A stretch of DNA of 39,069 nucleotides. Origin: Bacteroidia bacterium. GTDB lineage: Bacteria > Bacteroidota > Bacteroidia > SpSt-205. The stretch covers positions 1 to 39,069 of the forward strand of contig JANXAJ010000018.1 of the NCBI GenBank assembly GCA_025062295.1, given 5' to 3'. The notes beneath the pieces are model-generated. The model ran no database searches. It worked only from the letters and a program-made list of their open reading frames with translations, and had not been told where the DNA came from. A program made the position numbers and the translations under genes. Below, piece after piece: positions 8,844-16,897 of the stretch; the first letter of the stretch is position 1, and each line of letters starts with the position of its first letter.

Positions 8844-10104
8844 GGTGGAAGATATTCAGTTTTCACCTCGGCTAGACCGAGGCAGTCTTGTATTAGGAGG
8901 TGAGCCACATGTAGTTCACTGTCATTACTATAATCACTTCTTACAAACCAGTATAGAAGATGCAGAAGGGATTTACCCTGTAGAAAATGTATTAGTGGGT
9001 ACGGCTCAGGAGATAGCACATAGCCAGTTTCATCGGCTTTTTCAAGAAAAGGAGCTGAGGGAGGAGGGCGATAGAAAAGCCTTGGTAGAGACCATCTATT
9101 CGCTCTTGGGGATGGGGAAAGTAAGTTTAGAAGAAGTCTGCGCGGATGGGGGACAGGTAAGTACGCCGTATGAGCATTATGCTTATACCTATGCAGCGAC
9201 TTTTCCTCCTCGTCCTAAAGGCAAAAGGGGAGTAGCTTACTTTTCGCAGGGCTACTTAGCGGGAGCTATAGAAGCTATTTATGACTTGCCTTTAGGGAGC
9301 ATGGGGAGTCGGCAGAAAGCCTGCCTTACTCAAGGGGATTCTTATGTAGAATGGGAGTTTTTCCGTCTTAGTGAGCCACTACCGCTTCAAAATTCTGTAG
9401 GTGAGGGCAGATATCAAACTGCCTCTCTTCCTCAGCCGGAAGGTACCCGCGTACCTTTCCAGTCTATTCGGGATGCGGTTTTGAATCTACCTCTTAGTCC
9501 TGATCCTGAGACGGGATTCATAGAAGCTTTTGATGTAGTGCTCACGCGTCTGCCAGGCAACTACTATGCCCTTATTTCTGAAAGGCACTTCAAAAATATG
9601 CTGGCAGCATTCGGGTCTGACATTGCCCCTGTGGTGTTAGATATGCTCATAGAGTCTGGGCATGTTTGTGCCTTCAATACGCTTGGGGGCATCATGAGTA
9701 GTGCAGAATGGGACGCCGTCGTGCGTCCGTACTTAGACACGCCTGAAGATTGGCTTTACGGTATTATATCTGTCATGCCCGCGATAGGCTGGGGGATTGT
9801 AAAACCTCTTACGCATCCTAACCCTCAAAGTTGGAAGGTGTCCCTTCATAACTGGTATGAAAGCACTGCCATTGCTAGCCTTCCACAGGAGCGTGCTCTC
9901 ACGCATTCTCCCTTTGCAGAGGGGATTATGAATGGTATCCTTGCTTTGGTATATAAAGCAAGTATTCATACAAGGAGGCTTACCTTTGATGGTGAGCTCT
10001 ATAGCTCTCTTTTTCGGACGGGGAGACTCTATGAAAGCACCTTTCACCAGAGTAGGCTTCGGGGCGATTCTGTAGATGTAGTGGAAGGGTATGTCGTCGC
10101 CTAA
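8836..10104 (+). CDS. protein with two V4R-like domains, function unknown
   Basis: This 422-residue, apparently cytoplasmic protein seems to contain two related halves resembling the V4R (4-vinyl reductase / small-molecule-binding) fold. In half one (about residues 80-190) LLGMGKVSLEEV is followed by VAYFSQGYLAGAIEAIY and later a GDSYVEWEF segment. Half two (about 290-400) repeats the order: AIGWGIVKPL, then SPFAEGIMNGILALVY. The GWG/GxG strand followed by a Gly-rich helix (GYLAG / GIMNG) is the V4R hallmark. V4R domains bind hydrophobic or aromatic ligands in bacteriochlorophyll enzymes and in regulators, but no DNA-binding domain is present here and no photosynthesis gene is nearby. It overlaps the small gene before it (8 bp) and after it (14 bp). 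Assignment rests on pattern similarity, not on a search. Confidence 0.6.
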   Translation: MIRVEDIQFSPRLDRGSLVLGGEPHVVHCHYYNHFLQTSIEDAEGIYPVENVLVGTAQEIAHSQFHRLFQEKELREEGDRKALVETIYSLLGMGKVSLEEVCADGGQVSTPYEHYAYTYAATFPPRPKGKRGVAYFSQGYLAGAIEAIYDLPLGSMGSRQKACLTQGDSYVEWEFFRLSEPLPLQNSVGEGRYQTASLPQPEGTRVPFQSIRDAVLNLPLSPDPETGFIEAFDVVLTRLPGNYYALISERHFKNMLAAFGSDIAPVVLDMLIESGHVCAFNTLGGIMSSAEWDAVVRPYLDTPEDWLYGIISVMPAIGWGIVKPLTHPNPQSWKVSLHNWYESTAIASLPQERALTHSPFAEGIMNGILALVYKASIHTRRLTFDGELYSSLFRTGRLYESTFHQSRLRGDSVDVVEGYVVA

Positions 10105-10402
10105 ACCTCTACAGGCGCACTTAGTGCGAGAGTGTGCCCAGTGGGTAAAGTATGTAATTGATCTGCCCGAGCCTTTGTCCCTAGAGCAGTACCACCATCT
10201 CTCTAAGAGACTTAATGCGGACTTAAACGACATATGGTTGCCTAAAGCAGGTATTCTGTTTCAACTGCGCCTTCCTGAAAGTAAAGGCAAGCTGTCAGGC
10301 TCTAACAGTGAGCCTACGCTTCACGCCTTTCTTGCCAAAAGAGAACATGCCAACCTACTGAGTGTTACCTTATCTCACCTTCGCTCAATTCTTGAAGGAT
10401 AA
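10091..10402 (+). CDS. small unknown protein, third gene of V4R operon
   Basis: A 103-residue soluble protein with no recognised family. It starts 14 bp inside the end of the V4R-like gene, so it is very likely co-translated with it. The sequence suggests an alpha/beta fold: helix LVRECAQWVKYV, helix SLEQYHHLSKRLN, strand GILFQLRLP, then a C-terminal helix ANLLSVTLSHLRSILEG. It is the last gene before a 471-bp non-coding stretch. Function unknown; partner of the V4R-like protein is the simplest reading of the context. Confidence 0.6.
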   Translation: MSSPKPLQAHLVRECAQWVKYVIDLPEPLSLEQYHHLSKRLNADLNDIWLPKAGILFQLRLPESKGKLSGSNSEPTLHAFLAKREHANLLSVTLSHLRSILEG

Positions 10403-10873
10403 TTTGGTTGGGGCTTTTCCATGAGCTCTTCATTGAAGGTCTTGATGAGTTTGGTTGGAGAGTCAGGTTACCACATGAAAGGGAAGCGCTCCTTGTCCCT
10501 CTTGCTTAGCCATGGGAGATTACCGGTTAGGCTCAGTTAGGAGATCCTATTTCACTTCACACTCAGAAGGGAGAGCTTTTAGGGGTTAGCTATCACTGGC
10601 GGGGTTTTGCGAAATAAATCGGGCACAGAATGTGATACCTAAGCGGTAAGACCACGCGGTACGATAAAGTCCAGGGAGCGGCCACATCAGCTATTTGATG
10701 GAGGGGTAAGGGGGCGAAAACTTCGGGTTTATATCACTGAAGCCGTATAGTCAAGGTGTGATGTTGTAGAGATGTCCCCTTTTAACGGCTTTAGGCTTTT
10801 TCGTAGCAGTGCCTGATGTCTATGTGCTCACCTATTGCGGGCAAGCTGTGATGACCCCTGTGATTCGCTGAGG
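10403..10873. other. non-coding convergent gap with a possible structured element
   Basis: No convincing gene in either strand between two convergent transcription units. The one structure I can point to is a 10-bp imperfect inverted repeat (10737-10746 with 10785-10794, arms AAGCCGT/ACGGCTT at the core) enclosing 38 nt and followed by a run of five T at 10797-10801. It could be a weak terminator of the V4R operon or the end of a small RNA. Confidence 0.4.
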
Positions 10874-11590
10874 TTATGGTCCTCCTCCTGTACTAAAGAG
10901 AGCTTTGAGAGGAGGCAGTGCCAAGGGATGCTTGGACACGAAGCCTTCTCCAAATTCCACTCCGATAAAGTGCCCCATCTCTCGTGCGCGAGCTTCTAAG
11001 TGCGGGAAAAAAGTGGGTCTCGTCAGATAGGTAGGGGGGTCAGGGTCATTAGGGTGGTGGAAAAATTGACTCTCATAAGAGTGAATGAGCTGAAGCTTTT
11101 GCTGCCAGTAGGATGTGATGTCCACAACCAAGGAGGGGGTCATCCACTGGTCTTGAATGGCAAAAAGAAGAAGGGAAGGACGGAAAGGAGGGTAAGCTGT
11201 GTGAATGCGTCGCAGTCCGGCTAAAAACGCTGCACGCTGCACAAGCCTTGCCGCTCGTCCATGGTCAGGATGCCGGTCGCTTAGCGCATTTGTAATAAGG
11301 ATGTGTGGTCGGAAGCGACGAATTAGCTCCATAACCGCACGAAGGGCATCAGGGGTTTCGGAAAAAAATCCATCTTCCCACCCTAAACATAATCGGCTCA
11401 GCGGTTGGAGAAGGCGATTGGCTATCTGGCTCTCAGCGTATCGGCGAGCAGGTGAGCCACGACTGCCCAACTGTCCCGCAGTAAGGTCTACAAGGACTAA
11501 ATGAGCCCCTTCTGCTCGCCACCTCAGAAGCGTCCCCCCACAGCTAAGCTCAGCATCATCTGGGTGAGCCATGATGGTCATAACTACCAT
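10874..11590 (-). CDS. bshB1: LmbE/PIG-L family zinc deacetylase, BshB1 type
   Basis: From the ATG at 11590 the protein has 238 residues, the normal length for BshB1, which removes the acetyl group from GlcNAc-malate during bacillithiol synthesis. The zinc-site motif AHPDDAE is at residues 8-14 and HPDH at 107-110. His9, Asp12 and His110 match the metal ligands of the family, with Asp11 as the general base. DLTAGQLGSRG (35-45) and the GWEDGFF block are also typical of BshB1. The frame extends 16 codons further upstream (11638), but the 11590 start fits the family and has an exact TAnnTTTG box 8 nt before it. No other bacillithiol gene is in the window, so the substrate is inferred. Confidence 0.85.
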   Translation of the reverse strand: MVVMTIMAHPDDAELSCGGTLLRWRAEGAHLVLVDLTAGQLGSRGSPARRYAESQIANRLLQPLSRLCLGWEDGFFSETPDALRAVMELIRRFRPHILITNALSDRHPDHGRAARLVQRAAFLAGLRRIHTAYPPFRPSLLLFAIQDQWMTPSLVVDITSYWQQKLQLIHSYESQFFHHPNDPDPPTYLTRPTFFPHLEARAREMGHFIGVEFGEGFVSKHPLALPPLKALFSTGGGP

Positions 11591-11618
11591 TTGGAGGGCA
11601 AAGCTACTTGTAGATTTG
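11591..11618 (+). promoter_or_regulatory. complete promoter for the beta-propeller/PKD gene
   Basis: TTG at 11591-11593, 17-nt spacer, exact -7 box TAGATTTG at 11611-11618. The box ends 4 nt before the GTG start at 11623, predicting a leaderless or near-leaderless mRNA. Confidence 0.7.
11599..11606 (-). promoter_or_regulatory. -7 box TAGCTTTG for bshB1
   Basis: Exact TAnnTTTG on the minus strand ending 8 nt before the ATG at 11590. It lies inside the spacer of the opposing promoter, so the two polymerases cannot bind at once. Confidence 0.6.
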
Positions 11619-11622
11619 TAGA

Positions 11623-13065
11623 GTGAGATGGATTGCACGGCTTCTGACGATAGCTTTTGCGCAGGGGTTTTATGTCACTCGGGTGCAGCACGCGTTCATT
11701 GGGAAAGCTGGAGTGGATGAGACGCCGACCTGTGCCGCTCGCGACCGGGAAGGATATGTGTATGTAGGCGGTTTCGTTCGTTCCTCTTCGGTGGCGCTTC
11801 CTGATGGGTGGCTGGTGTGTCTGACCCCTACGGGAGAGGTGCGTTGGATGCTCACACCAGGGGGAATGGCTGCTGATCACATAGAGGATCTGTGGGTGGG
11901 TGATTCTATTCTTTACTTCTGCGGGTATAGCGGTTCTTCTCTTTCTCATCCAGAGGAGCTTCCTGTAGAGCGGCGCGCAGATTTCTGGGTGGGGGCAGTG
12001 GAAAAAGCGACAGGTACTCTTCTCTGGCAGCGGCGATGGGGAGGTCCGTTTATTGATATGGCTTTGAGCTTGTGTGGCACTTCCTATCACACCCTTCTTA
12101 TAGCCGGGCTTAGCTGGCATGACACTCTCTCAGGAGTGGAAGCCGTCGTCTGCGTACTCAATGAACGAACAGGTGAAGTTCTTCATCGGTTGAATTGGGG
12201 ACGAGCACCCAGTCTCATTCGCCGGATACGACCATTTTCCTTTCAGCGAAGCTTTATTTGCATCGGAGAGCAGGATCATCGTCCATTCATCGCAGAAATA
12301 GATTATCTTGGACAGATCCACTGGCGAGTATCACTCCAGTTTCATCGGTTTCCATCTCAGCTTCATGCTCTTCATATTACCTCGGACGGTCGGATAATAG
12401 TAGGGGGGCGATATGGAAATCGATGGAGCATAGCTGCCTTTACCCCCAGCGGTCAAATCATTTGGGAAAAGCTCTGGGACAGAAGCAATATGGATGGTAC
12501 GCTTCAGGCTCTGACTGAAGGACCTGAGGGTATCTTGTATGCTGTAGGATGGCAGTATAGCGAAGAACTCGTATCGTCGGAGCAGCGAGGAGGAGAGGAT
12601 ATTTGGCTGGCGGCCCTTACGAAGGAAGGGCATTTACTTTGGGAGCGAGGCTTTGGCGGACCAAGCGATGAGCGAGGGGTAGCCATCGTGCCAGCTGGCG
12701 ATACCCTCTTTCTGATTACCGCTAAGGAAAATCGCTTTAGTGATCCTTCCCCTCACAAGGACGCATGGCTGGTCATCCTTCGGGCGGTGCCGTGTAGTAA
12801 AATTCCTCTTCGCTTGCGAACAGATGCCCCTTCCCTCCAAGAAAAAGCAGGAACTCCTATTCGTTTCTGGGTGGAACTGCCTTCCTCATATGCAGTGAGG
12901 CGAGTCATTTGGGATTTTGGGGACGGTGGTACAGCCGAAGGCTCCTCTGTAGAGCATATTTACCTGCTTCCAGGCTTTTACTCTATTCAGGTTCGCATAG
13001 ATTTCAAGTATGGCTGTCAAGAAGTATATCCTCCCTCCTTTGGGTTGAAGATTAGCCGCCCTTAG
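11623..13065 (+). CDS. secreted beta-propeller protein with C-terminal PKD domain
   Basis: This 480-residue protein starts at a GTG: the frame is closed by a TAG at 11611 and contains no ATG near the beginning. A short hydrophobic N-terminus (ARLLTIAFA before QG) looks like a signal peptide. Residues about 25-385 form repeats of the kind YVYVGGF, LLIAGLSW, IIVGGRYG and LYAVGWQY, each followed by Trp-rich strands (LLWQRRWGG, IIWEKLWD, LLWERGFGG). This is a PQQ/SBBP-like beta-propeller. Residues about 395-478 are a PKD domain (VIWDFGDGG...VEHIYLLPGFYSIQV). No T9SS sorting domain follows, so it may stay in the periplasm or be anchored by a partner. Its 3' end overlaps that of the convergent PorV-like gene by 14 bp. 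Exact function unknown. Confidence 0.75.
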   Translation: MRWIARLLTIAFAQGFYVTRVQHAFIGKAGVDETPTCAARDREGYVYVGGFVRSSSVALPDGWLVCLTPTGEVRWMLTPGGMAADHIEDLWVGDSILYFCGYSGSSLSHPEELPVERRADFWVGAVEKATGTLLWQRRWGGPFIDMALSLCGTSYHTLLIAGLSWHDTLSGVEAVVCVLNERTGEVLHRLNWGRAPSLIRRIRPFSFQRSFICIGEQDHRPFIAEIDYLGQIHWRVSLQFHRFPSQLHALHITSDGRIIVGGRYGNRWSIAAFTPSGQIIWEKLWDRSNMDGTLQALTEGPEGILYAVGWQYSEELVSSEQRGGEDIWLAALTKEGHLLWERGFGGPSDERGVAIVPAGDTLFLITAKENRFSDPSPHKDAWLVILRAVPCSKIPLRLRTDAPSLQEKAGTPIRFWVELPSSYAVRRVIWDFGDGGTAEGSSVEHIYLLPGFYSIQVRIDFKYGCQEVYPPSFGLKISRP

Positions 13066-14137
13066 AGAGAATACGACGAGTCAGGGTAGGATGAAAATCT
13101 ATTCTGGCTGAAATGAGATGAGAGTACATGCCTTGGGAAAATCCTGTAAAGTTTGCAAGAGCATAGTCTATTCCAAAGTACCAGAGGCGCAGGCCGAGTC
13201 CTGCCGTTGGATAAAATGAGAGAGACGAGCGTCCTGTCCAATCTTTTATGCGTTGAAAGTTACTCATGCCGAGCCGAAAGGCTACCCAGTCTCGGTAGCG
13301 AAGTTCTGTGCCCGCTGCTATGTCAGCACTCAGTGGACGACCTGGGAGAAGGGTATTTCGAGGCCCGTCCCAGAAAAGGAGAATATCAGCTGTGGGCAGG
13401 AGGGAAAATCGTCGCTCCCGCCACAGATGAACACCTGCGCCGAGCCGAAAGCTGGGACGAGTCCATTCAATAGAATTCTGAGGAATAGCGTTTCCTGTGA
13501 GGATAAAGGCTTCCTCAAAAGTTTCCGTATTGAAGGTCCAAGCATTGAAAGTAGAGGTACCATCGTAGAGTACAGCACCCAATCGCCACGGTCCTTTTCG
13601 GTAGAGAAATCCTCCATCTATGCCGAATCCCCAGGCTGTCGCAAATGGTCCGATCACCCGATGGATGACTTTGAGGGAGACACCAATAGAAACACTTGTA
13701 TCCCGAAGCGGCTGAGCATAGGAAAGATAAAGGGCCATATCTGCAACGGAAAACTTCGTGATGCGGGAGAAATCATAGCTTGTCCCATCATAAAAGCGAA
13801 GCGTATTTGGGATATCATCTATGCCCAGTCGAATGAAGCTGATCGCTAAGCGTCGCCCTTCCTGAATGGGAAAGCTTAGAGCCCCATAATCGTACTTTGC
13901 TGCACTAGCAAAGTACTCACTGTGCATGAAGATAAGCTGGGGATAGGAAGGAGTACTCAAAAGGGCAGCGGGATTCCAATATCCTGCTGTGGCGTCATTA
14001 GCAGTGGCTGCTTGAGCATTACCTAAAGCTGCTGCTCGCGCTCCTACCCCTATCTTGAGGAATTCGTTGCTATACTTGACCTGAGCCCAGAGCCAAGAAA
14101 GAGCGATTAGCCCGTATAGCGCACGCCTATAAGGCAT
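13052..14137 (-). CDS. PorV/PorQ-family outer-membrane protein
   Basis: A 361-residue protein with a signal peptide (ALSWLWA before QV) followed by FLKIGVGARAAALGNA and ATANDATAGYWNPAAL. These are the diagnostic blocks of the PorV/PorQ family, whose members are outer-membrane FadL-like barrels. PorV itself works with the T9SS sortase PorU and shuttles cargo, and several paralogues exist in Bacteroidota. The rest is barrel-like. The C-terminus is SKGG rather than the aromatic end of many barrels. It is the last gene of a minus-strand operon and its start lies 31 bp inside the end of the SpoIIE-phosphatase gene, so the two are translated together. Whether it is PorV proper or a paralogue cannot be decided here; porU is not in the window. 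Confidence 0.8.
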   Translation of the reverse strand: MPYRRALYGLIALSWLWAQVKYSNEFLKIGVGARAAALGNAQAATANDATAGYWNPAALLSTPSYPQLIFMHSEYFASAAKYDYGALSFPIQEGRRLAISFIRLGIDDIPNTLRFYDGTSYDFSRITKFSVADMALYLSYAQPLRDTSVSIGVSLKVIHRVIGPFATAWGFGIDGGFLYRKGPWRLGAVLYDGTSTFNAWTFNTETFEEAFILTGNAIPQNSIEWTRPSFRLGAGVHLWRERRFSLLPTADILLFWDGPRNTLLPGRPLSADIAAGTELRYRDWVAFRLGMSNFQRIKDWTGRSSLSFYPTAGLGLRLWYFGIDYALANFTGFSQGMYSHLISARIDFHPTLTRRILSKGG

Positions 14138-16884
14138 ATATCATCTAACTGAGGGATATCTCCTCGCCAGTGAGTGATAAAGTCCTCAATCTCTGCTTTC
14201 TGTTTAGCAGCAGGAAGATGAAGTTTTTGGAGAAGGAGATCGCGGAGCCGCTTTTGCAAAAGTTTTGTTCGGCGGGGCGGCTGCCCCAGCAGATACTCCC
14301 ATCCAAATTGATCCACTATCCCATCCGAAAAGAGATAAATACTCATATTCAGGCGAAGGGGAATAGTATGACCTTCAAAGGCGATAGCTGCTTGGAGAGT
14401 GTCGCCGCCGATGCTGCGACGCGATCCCTTAAGCTCTATCAATTCCCCCTCAGGGGTAAAGACAAAAAGCGGCCGTCGAGCCCCAGCAAACTGAAGAAGC
14501 TGATTTTCCGTGTCAATCAAGCAGAGCGCAATATCCATTCCATCTTTGATTTGCTCTTGATGAAGGGTCTGATGAAGAGTGAGTCTCAGCTCCTCATCCA
14601 GTCTCTGAAGAAGAAGGGCTGGATTTTTTGGACCTTCTTCTTGAGCTAAGCGATTGAGGAGGGTCGTTCCTATCATACTCATGAAGGCCCCTGGCACACC
14701 ATGTCCTGTGCAGTCTGCCACTGCCAAGAGGCTCTGGGTCGGCGAGAGACTATAATAGAAGTAAAAATCCCCACTCACGACATCCCTGGGAAGGTAAAGA
14801 ACAAACGACTCAGGAAATCTCTCATAGAAGGGAGTAAGGTCCGGAAGAATTGCCATCTGAATTCGCCTTGCGTATTGGATACTTTCATCTATTTCGGCTT
14901 TTGCGCGCTCTATTTCAGCTTTTTGCTCTTCTAAAAGAGCTTTTTGCTCTTCTATCAAGCGATTTCGTTCAGCCAGTTGAGCGTTGATTTCTCGCTCTCG
15001 CTGATTAGCTCTATATAACACAAAGAGGAATGCCGCTGCTGCTCCAATCAAGAGAGTGGCGCTGATAATAATGACCCACGTGACTTGACGGGCTTTTTCA
15101 GCTCGGAGTTTCTCAGCTTCTAAGCGCCGCTCTTGCTGCTCTCTCTCTTTCTGGTAGAGATAGTTCAGTTCCATCCGAGTCATCGCTCGTGTATTTTCTT
15201 CGTTAGAGAGGCGCCGAATCGCATCTAAGAGCGGCTGGATATATCGGTAGCCTTTCTCGTATGCACCTAACTTTCCGTACAAAAAGATAAGTTTTTCATA
15301 CGCTTCTCCTAGTTCGCTATACGCTTCTATAGGCTCTAATGTGAGGCGTGCTGCTTCATAGGCTTGGAGAGCTTCTCTGTATTGATTACGGAGAAGAAAA
15401 AATTGTCCTTGGGTCATATACACATAAGCGAGAGCTTGAGGATTCCGACTTTTCTGGGCGTATCGGAGAGCTGTTTGAAGGTACCGACGAGCGGTATCCA
15501 CTCGCCCTTGATCCAATTCTAGCCGGGCAAGGTTAATACACGCTTTTGCAGCAGAGATCCAGTCCTCTGCTTCCTCCGCTAGAATAAGCGATTCCCGCAG
15601 GAGATTCCGACCTGCTTCAGTGTTACCTACTTGAATCTGAACAACTGCTAAATTCATTGCAACCTGGAAGGGGAATCGAGTGTCTGGCGCCAAGTTCGCA
15701 TAATCGGCAGCTAAGCTAAACGCCTCTAATGCCTTTTGCCATTCTTCTTGATTGTAGTAGATTTCACCTAAATTGTTCAAGACCATAGGAAGCATAGTTG
15801 AATCATTTTGCATCTCGCAGAGGCGTCTTGCTTCTAAGAGATGTTCCATAGCTTGGGGGTACAATGCCTGAAGAGTGTAGATATTAGCCAAGTTGAGAAG
15901 GACTTGGACGGCGAGTGTGCTTGCATTTTTTGCTTTAGCAATGGTGAGTGCATTTTGATAGAGGTCTTTTGCTTGAGCGTAGCTGCCCACTCGGAGGAAT
16001 CCTTCCGATGCTACCCAGTTCAGAAGTTCAGCCCAGAGAAGGCTATCAGCCTCTAAATCTTTTTCTGCCTGCAGAAGAAGGGTATCTACTTGTGGTAAAG
16101 CGGACTGGATAGCCTGCGTAATAGCGAGGCCGTATGCCTCTTTCAGCCATGTAAGCACGCCGGATCGCTTCGCTATCGCTATAATGTCCCGATGAGTCTG
16201 GAGAGCCTCTGGTATTTTACCCTGCTTCAAATAAACAAGAGCGAGGGTTTTTAGAGCATTTCTTTGATACTCTTCTTCTTTGTTTGCCTCAGCTAAAGTC
16301 AAAGCTTTCCGAACGCTTTCTTCTGCCAGCTCATAAAGATTAAGCCGGAGGTACAGCTCAGCTTTGTTGATGAGTGTCATAATAATAAGACGAGGCTGTC
16401 CTGACTCTTGAGCAAGGCTAAGGGAGCGTTCGTACAGGGTCTGTGCCTCCACCGTATTTCCGATGCTTTCAGCAAGAGAAGCTTTGAGATTGAGAATCTG
16501 GACCGTAATCGGTAGGTCATTGGGTATGAAAGTGGCTATACTCTCAGCCCGAGCGAGAAGCCGTCCCGCTTGATCGTATGAGTTTATGTAGTAGAGAGCA
16601 GAAGCTTGATAATAAAGACTCAGAACTTGGCGACGCAGGTCCTTAATCCGCTGGGCTATAGGAAAGGCTTGACGGGCATATTCGAGTGCCCGACGCTCAC
16701 TGATGTTTAGATAGAGCTTAGAGAGAGTAATGCAAGTCGTGAGATAGGTGGTATCGGGCAAGCGTCCCTGTCGGAGGAGACGCTCCAGTGAATCTATTTC
16801 TCGCCCGCTCTGAGCGAGAGCCCAACCGCCCACTAGCCCTATCCCAAGGAAGAGGAGTCGCACAAGTCTTTCAAAGGTAGGCAT
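14107..16884 (-). CDS. membrane TPR protein with SpoIIE/PP2C phosphatase domain
   Basis: A 925-residue signalling protein. Order: signal peptide (1 to about 24), roughly a dozen TPR units in the predicted periplasmic part (about 30-560), a basic coiled coil, one transmembrane helix (about 602-625, VIIISATLLIGAAAAFLF), a second coiled coil of EEQK-type heptads, then a SpoIIE/PP2C serine phosphatase domain (about 690-922). Metal-binding and catalytic motifs are present: RDVVSGDF, VADCTGHGVPGAFMS, DGMDIA, SDGIVDQ and LDDICL. It should sense through the TPR domain and dephosphorylate a cytoplasmic target such as an anti-sigma antagonist; none is encoded nearby. maf lies 13 bp upstream and the PorV-like gene overlaps its end by 31 bp, tying the phosphatase to outer-membrane secretion. 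Confidence 0.88.
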   Translation of the reverse strand: MPTFERLVRLLFLGIGLVGGWALAQSGREIDSLERLLRQGRLPDTTYLTTCITLSKLYLNISERRALEYARQAFPIAQRIKDLRRQVLSLYYQASALYYINSYDQAGRLLARAESIATFIPNDLPITVQILNLKASLAESIGNTVEAQTLYERSLSLAQESGQPRLIIMTLINKAELYLRLNLYELAEESVRKALTLAEANKEEEYQRNALKTLALVYLKQGKIPEALQTHRDIIAIAKRSGVLTWLKEAYGLAITQAIQSALPQVDTLLLQAEKDLEADSLLWAELLNWVASEGFLRVGSYAQAKDLYQNALTIAKAKNASTLAVQVLLNLANIYTLQALYPQAMEHLLEARRLCEMQNDSTMLPMVLNNLGEIYYNQEEWQKALEAFSLAADYANLAPDTRFPFQVAMNLAVVQIQVGNTEAGRNLLRESLILAEEAEDWISAAKACINLARLELDQGRVDTARRYLQTALRYAQKSRNPQALAYVYMTQGQFFLLRNQYREALQAYEAARLTLEPIEAYSELGEAYEKLIFLYGKLGAYEKGYRYIQPLLDAIRRLSNEENTRAMTRMELNYLYQKEREQQERRLEAEKLRAEKARQVTWVIIISATLLIGAAAAFLFVLYRANQREREINAQLAERNRLIEEQKALLEEQKAEIERAKAEIDESIQYARRIQMAILPDLTPFYERFPESFVLYLPRDVVSGDFYFYYSLSPTQSLLAVADCTGHGVPGAFMSMIGTTLLNRLAQEEGPKNPALLLQRLDEELRLTLHQTLHQEQIKDGMDIALCLIDTENQLLQFAGARRPLFVFTPEGELIELKGSRRSIGGDTLQAAIAFEGHTIPLRLNMSIYLFSDGIVDQFGWEYLLGQPPRRTKLLQKRLRDLLLQKLHLPAAKQKAEIEDFITHWRGDIPQLDDICLIGVRYTG

Positions 16885-16897
16885 TTTTATTATCAGC

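Noticed and set aside
10640-10700. A gataaagtccaggga stretch that recalls the RNase P RNA core
   Set aside because: The flanking conserved RNase P segments (ACAGAGAG-type and 3' strand of P4) are absent, so the likeness is a short coincidence.
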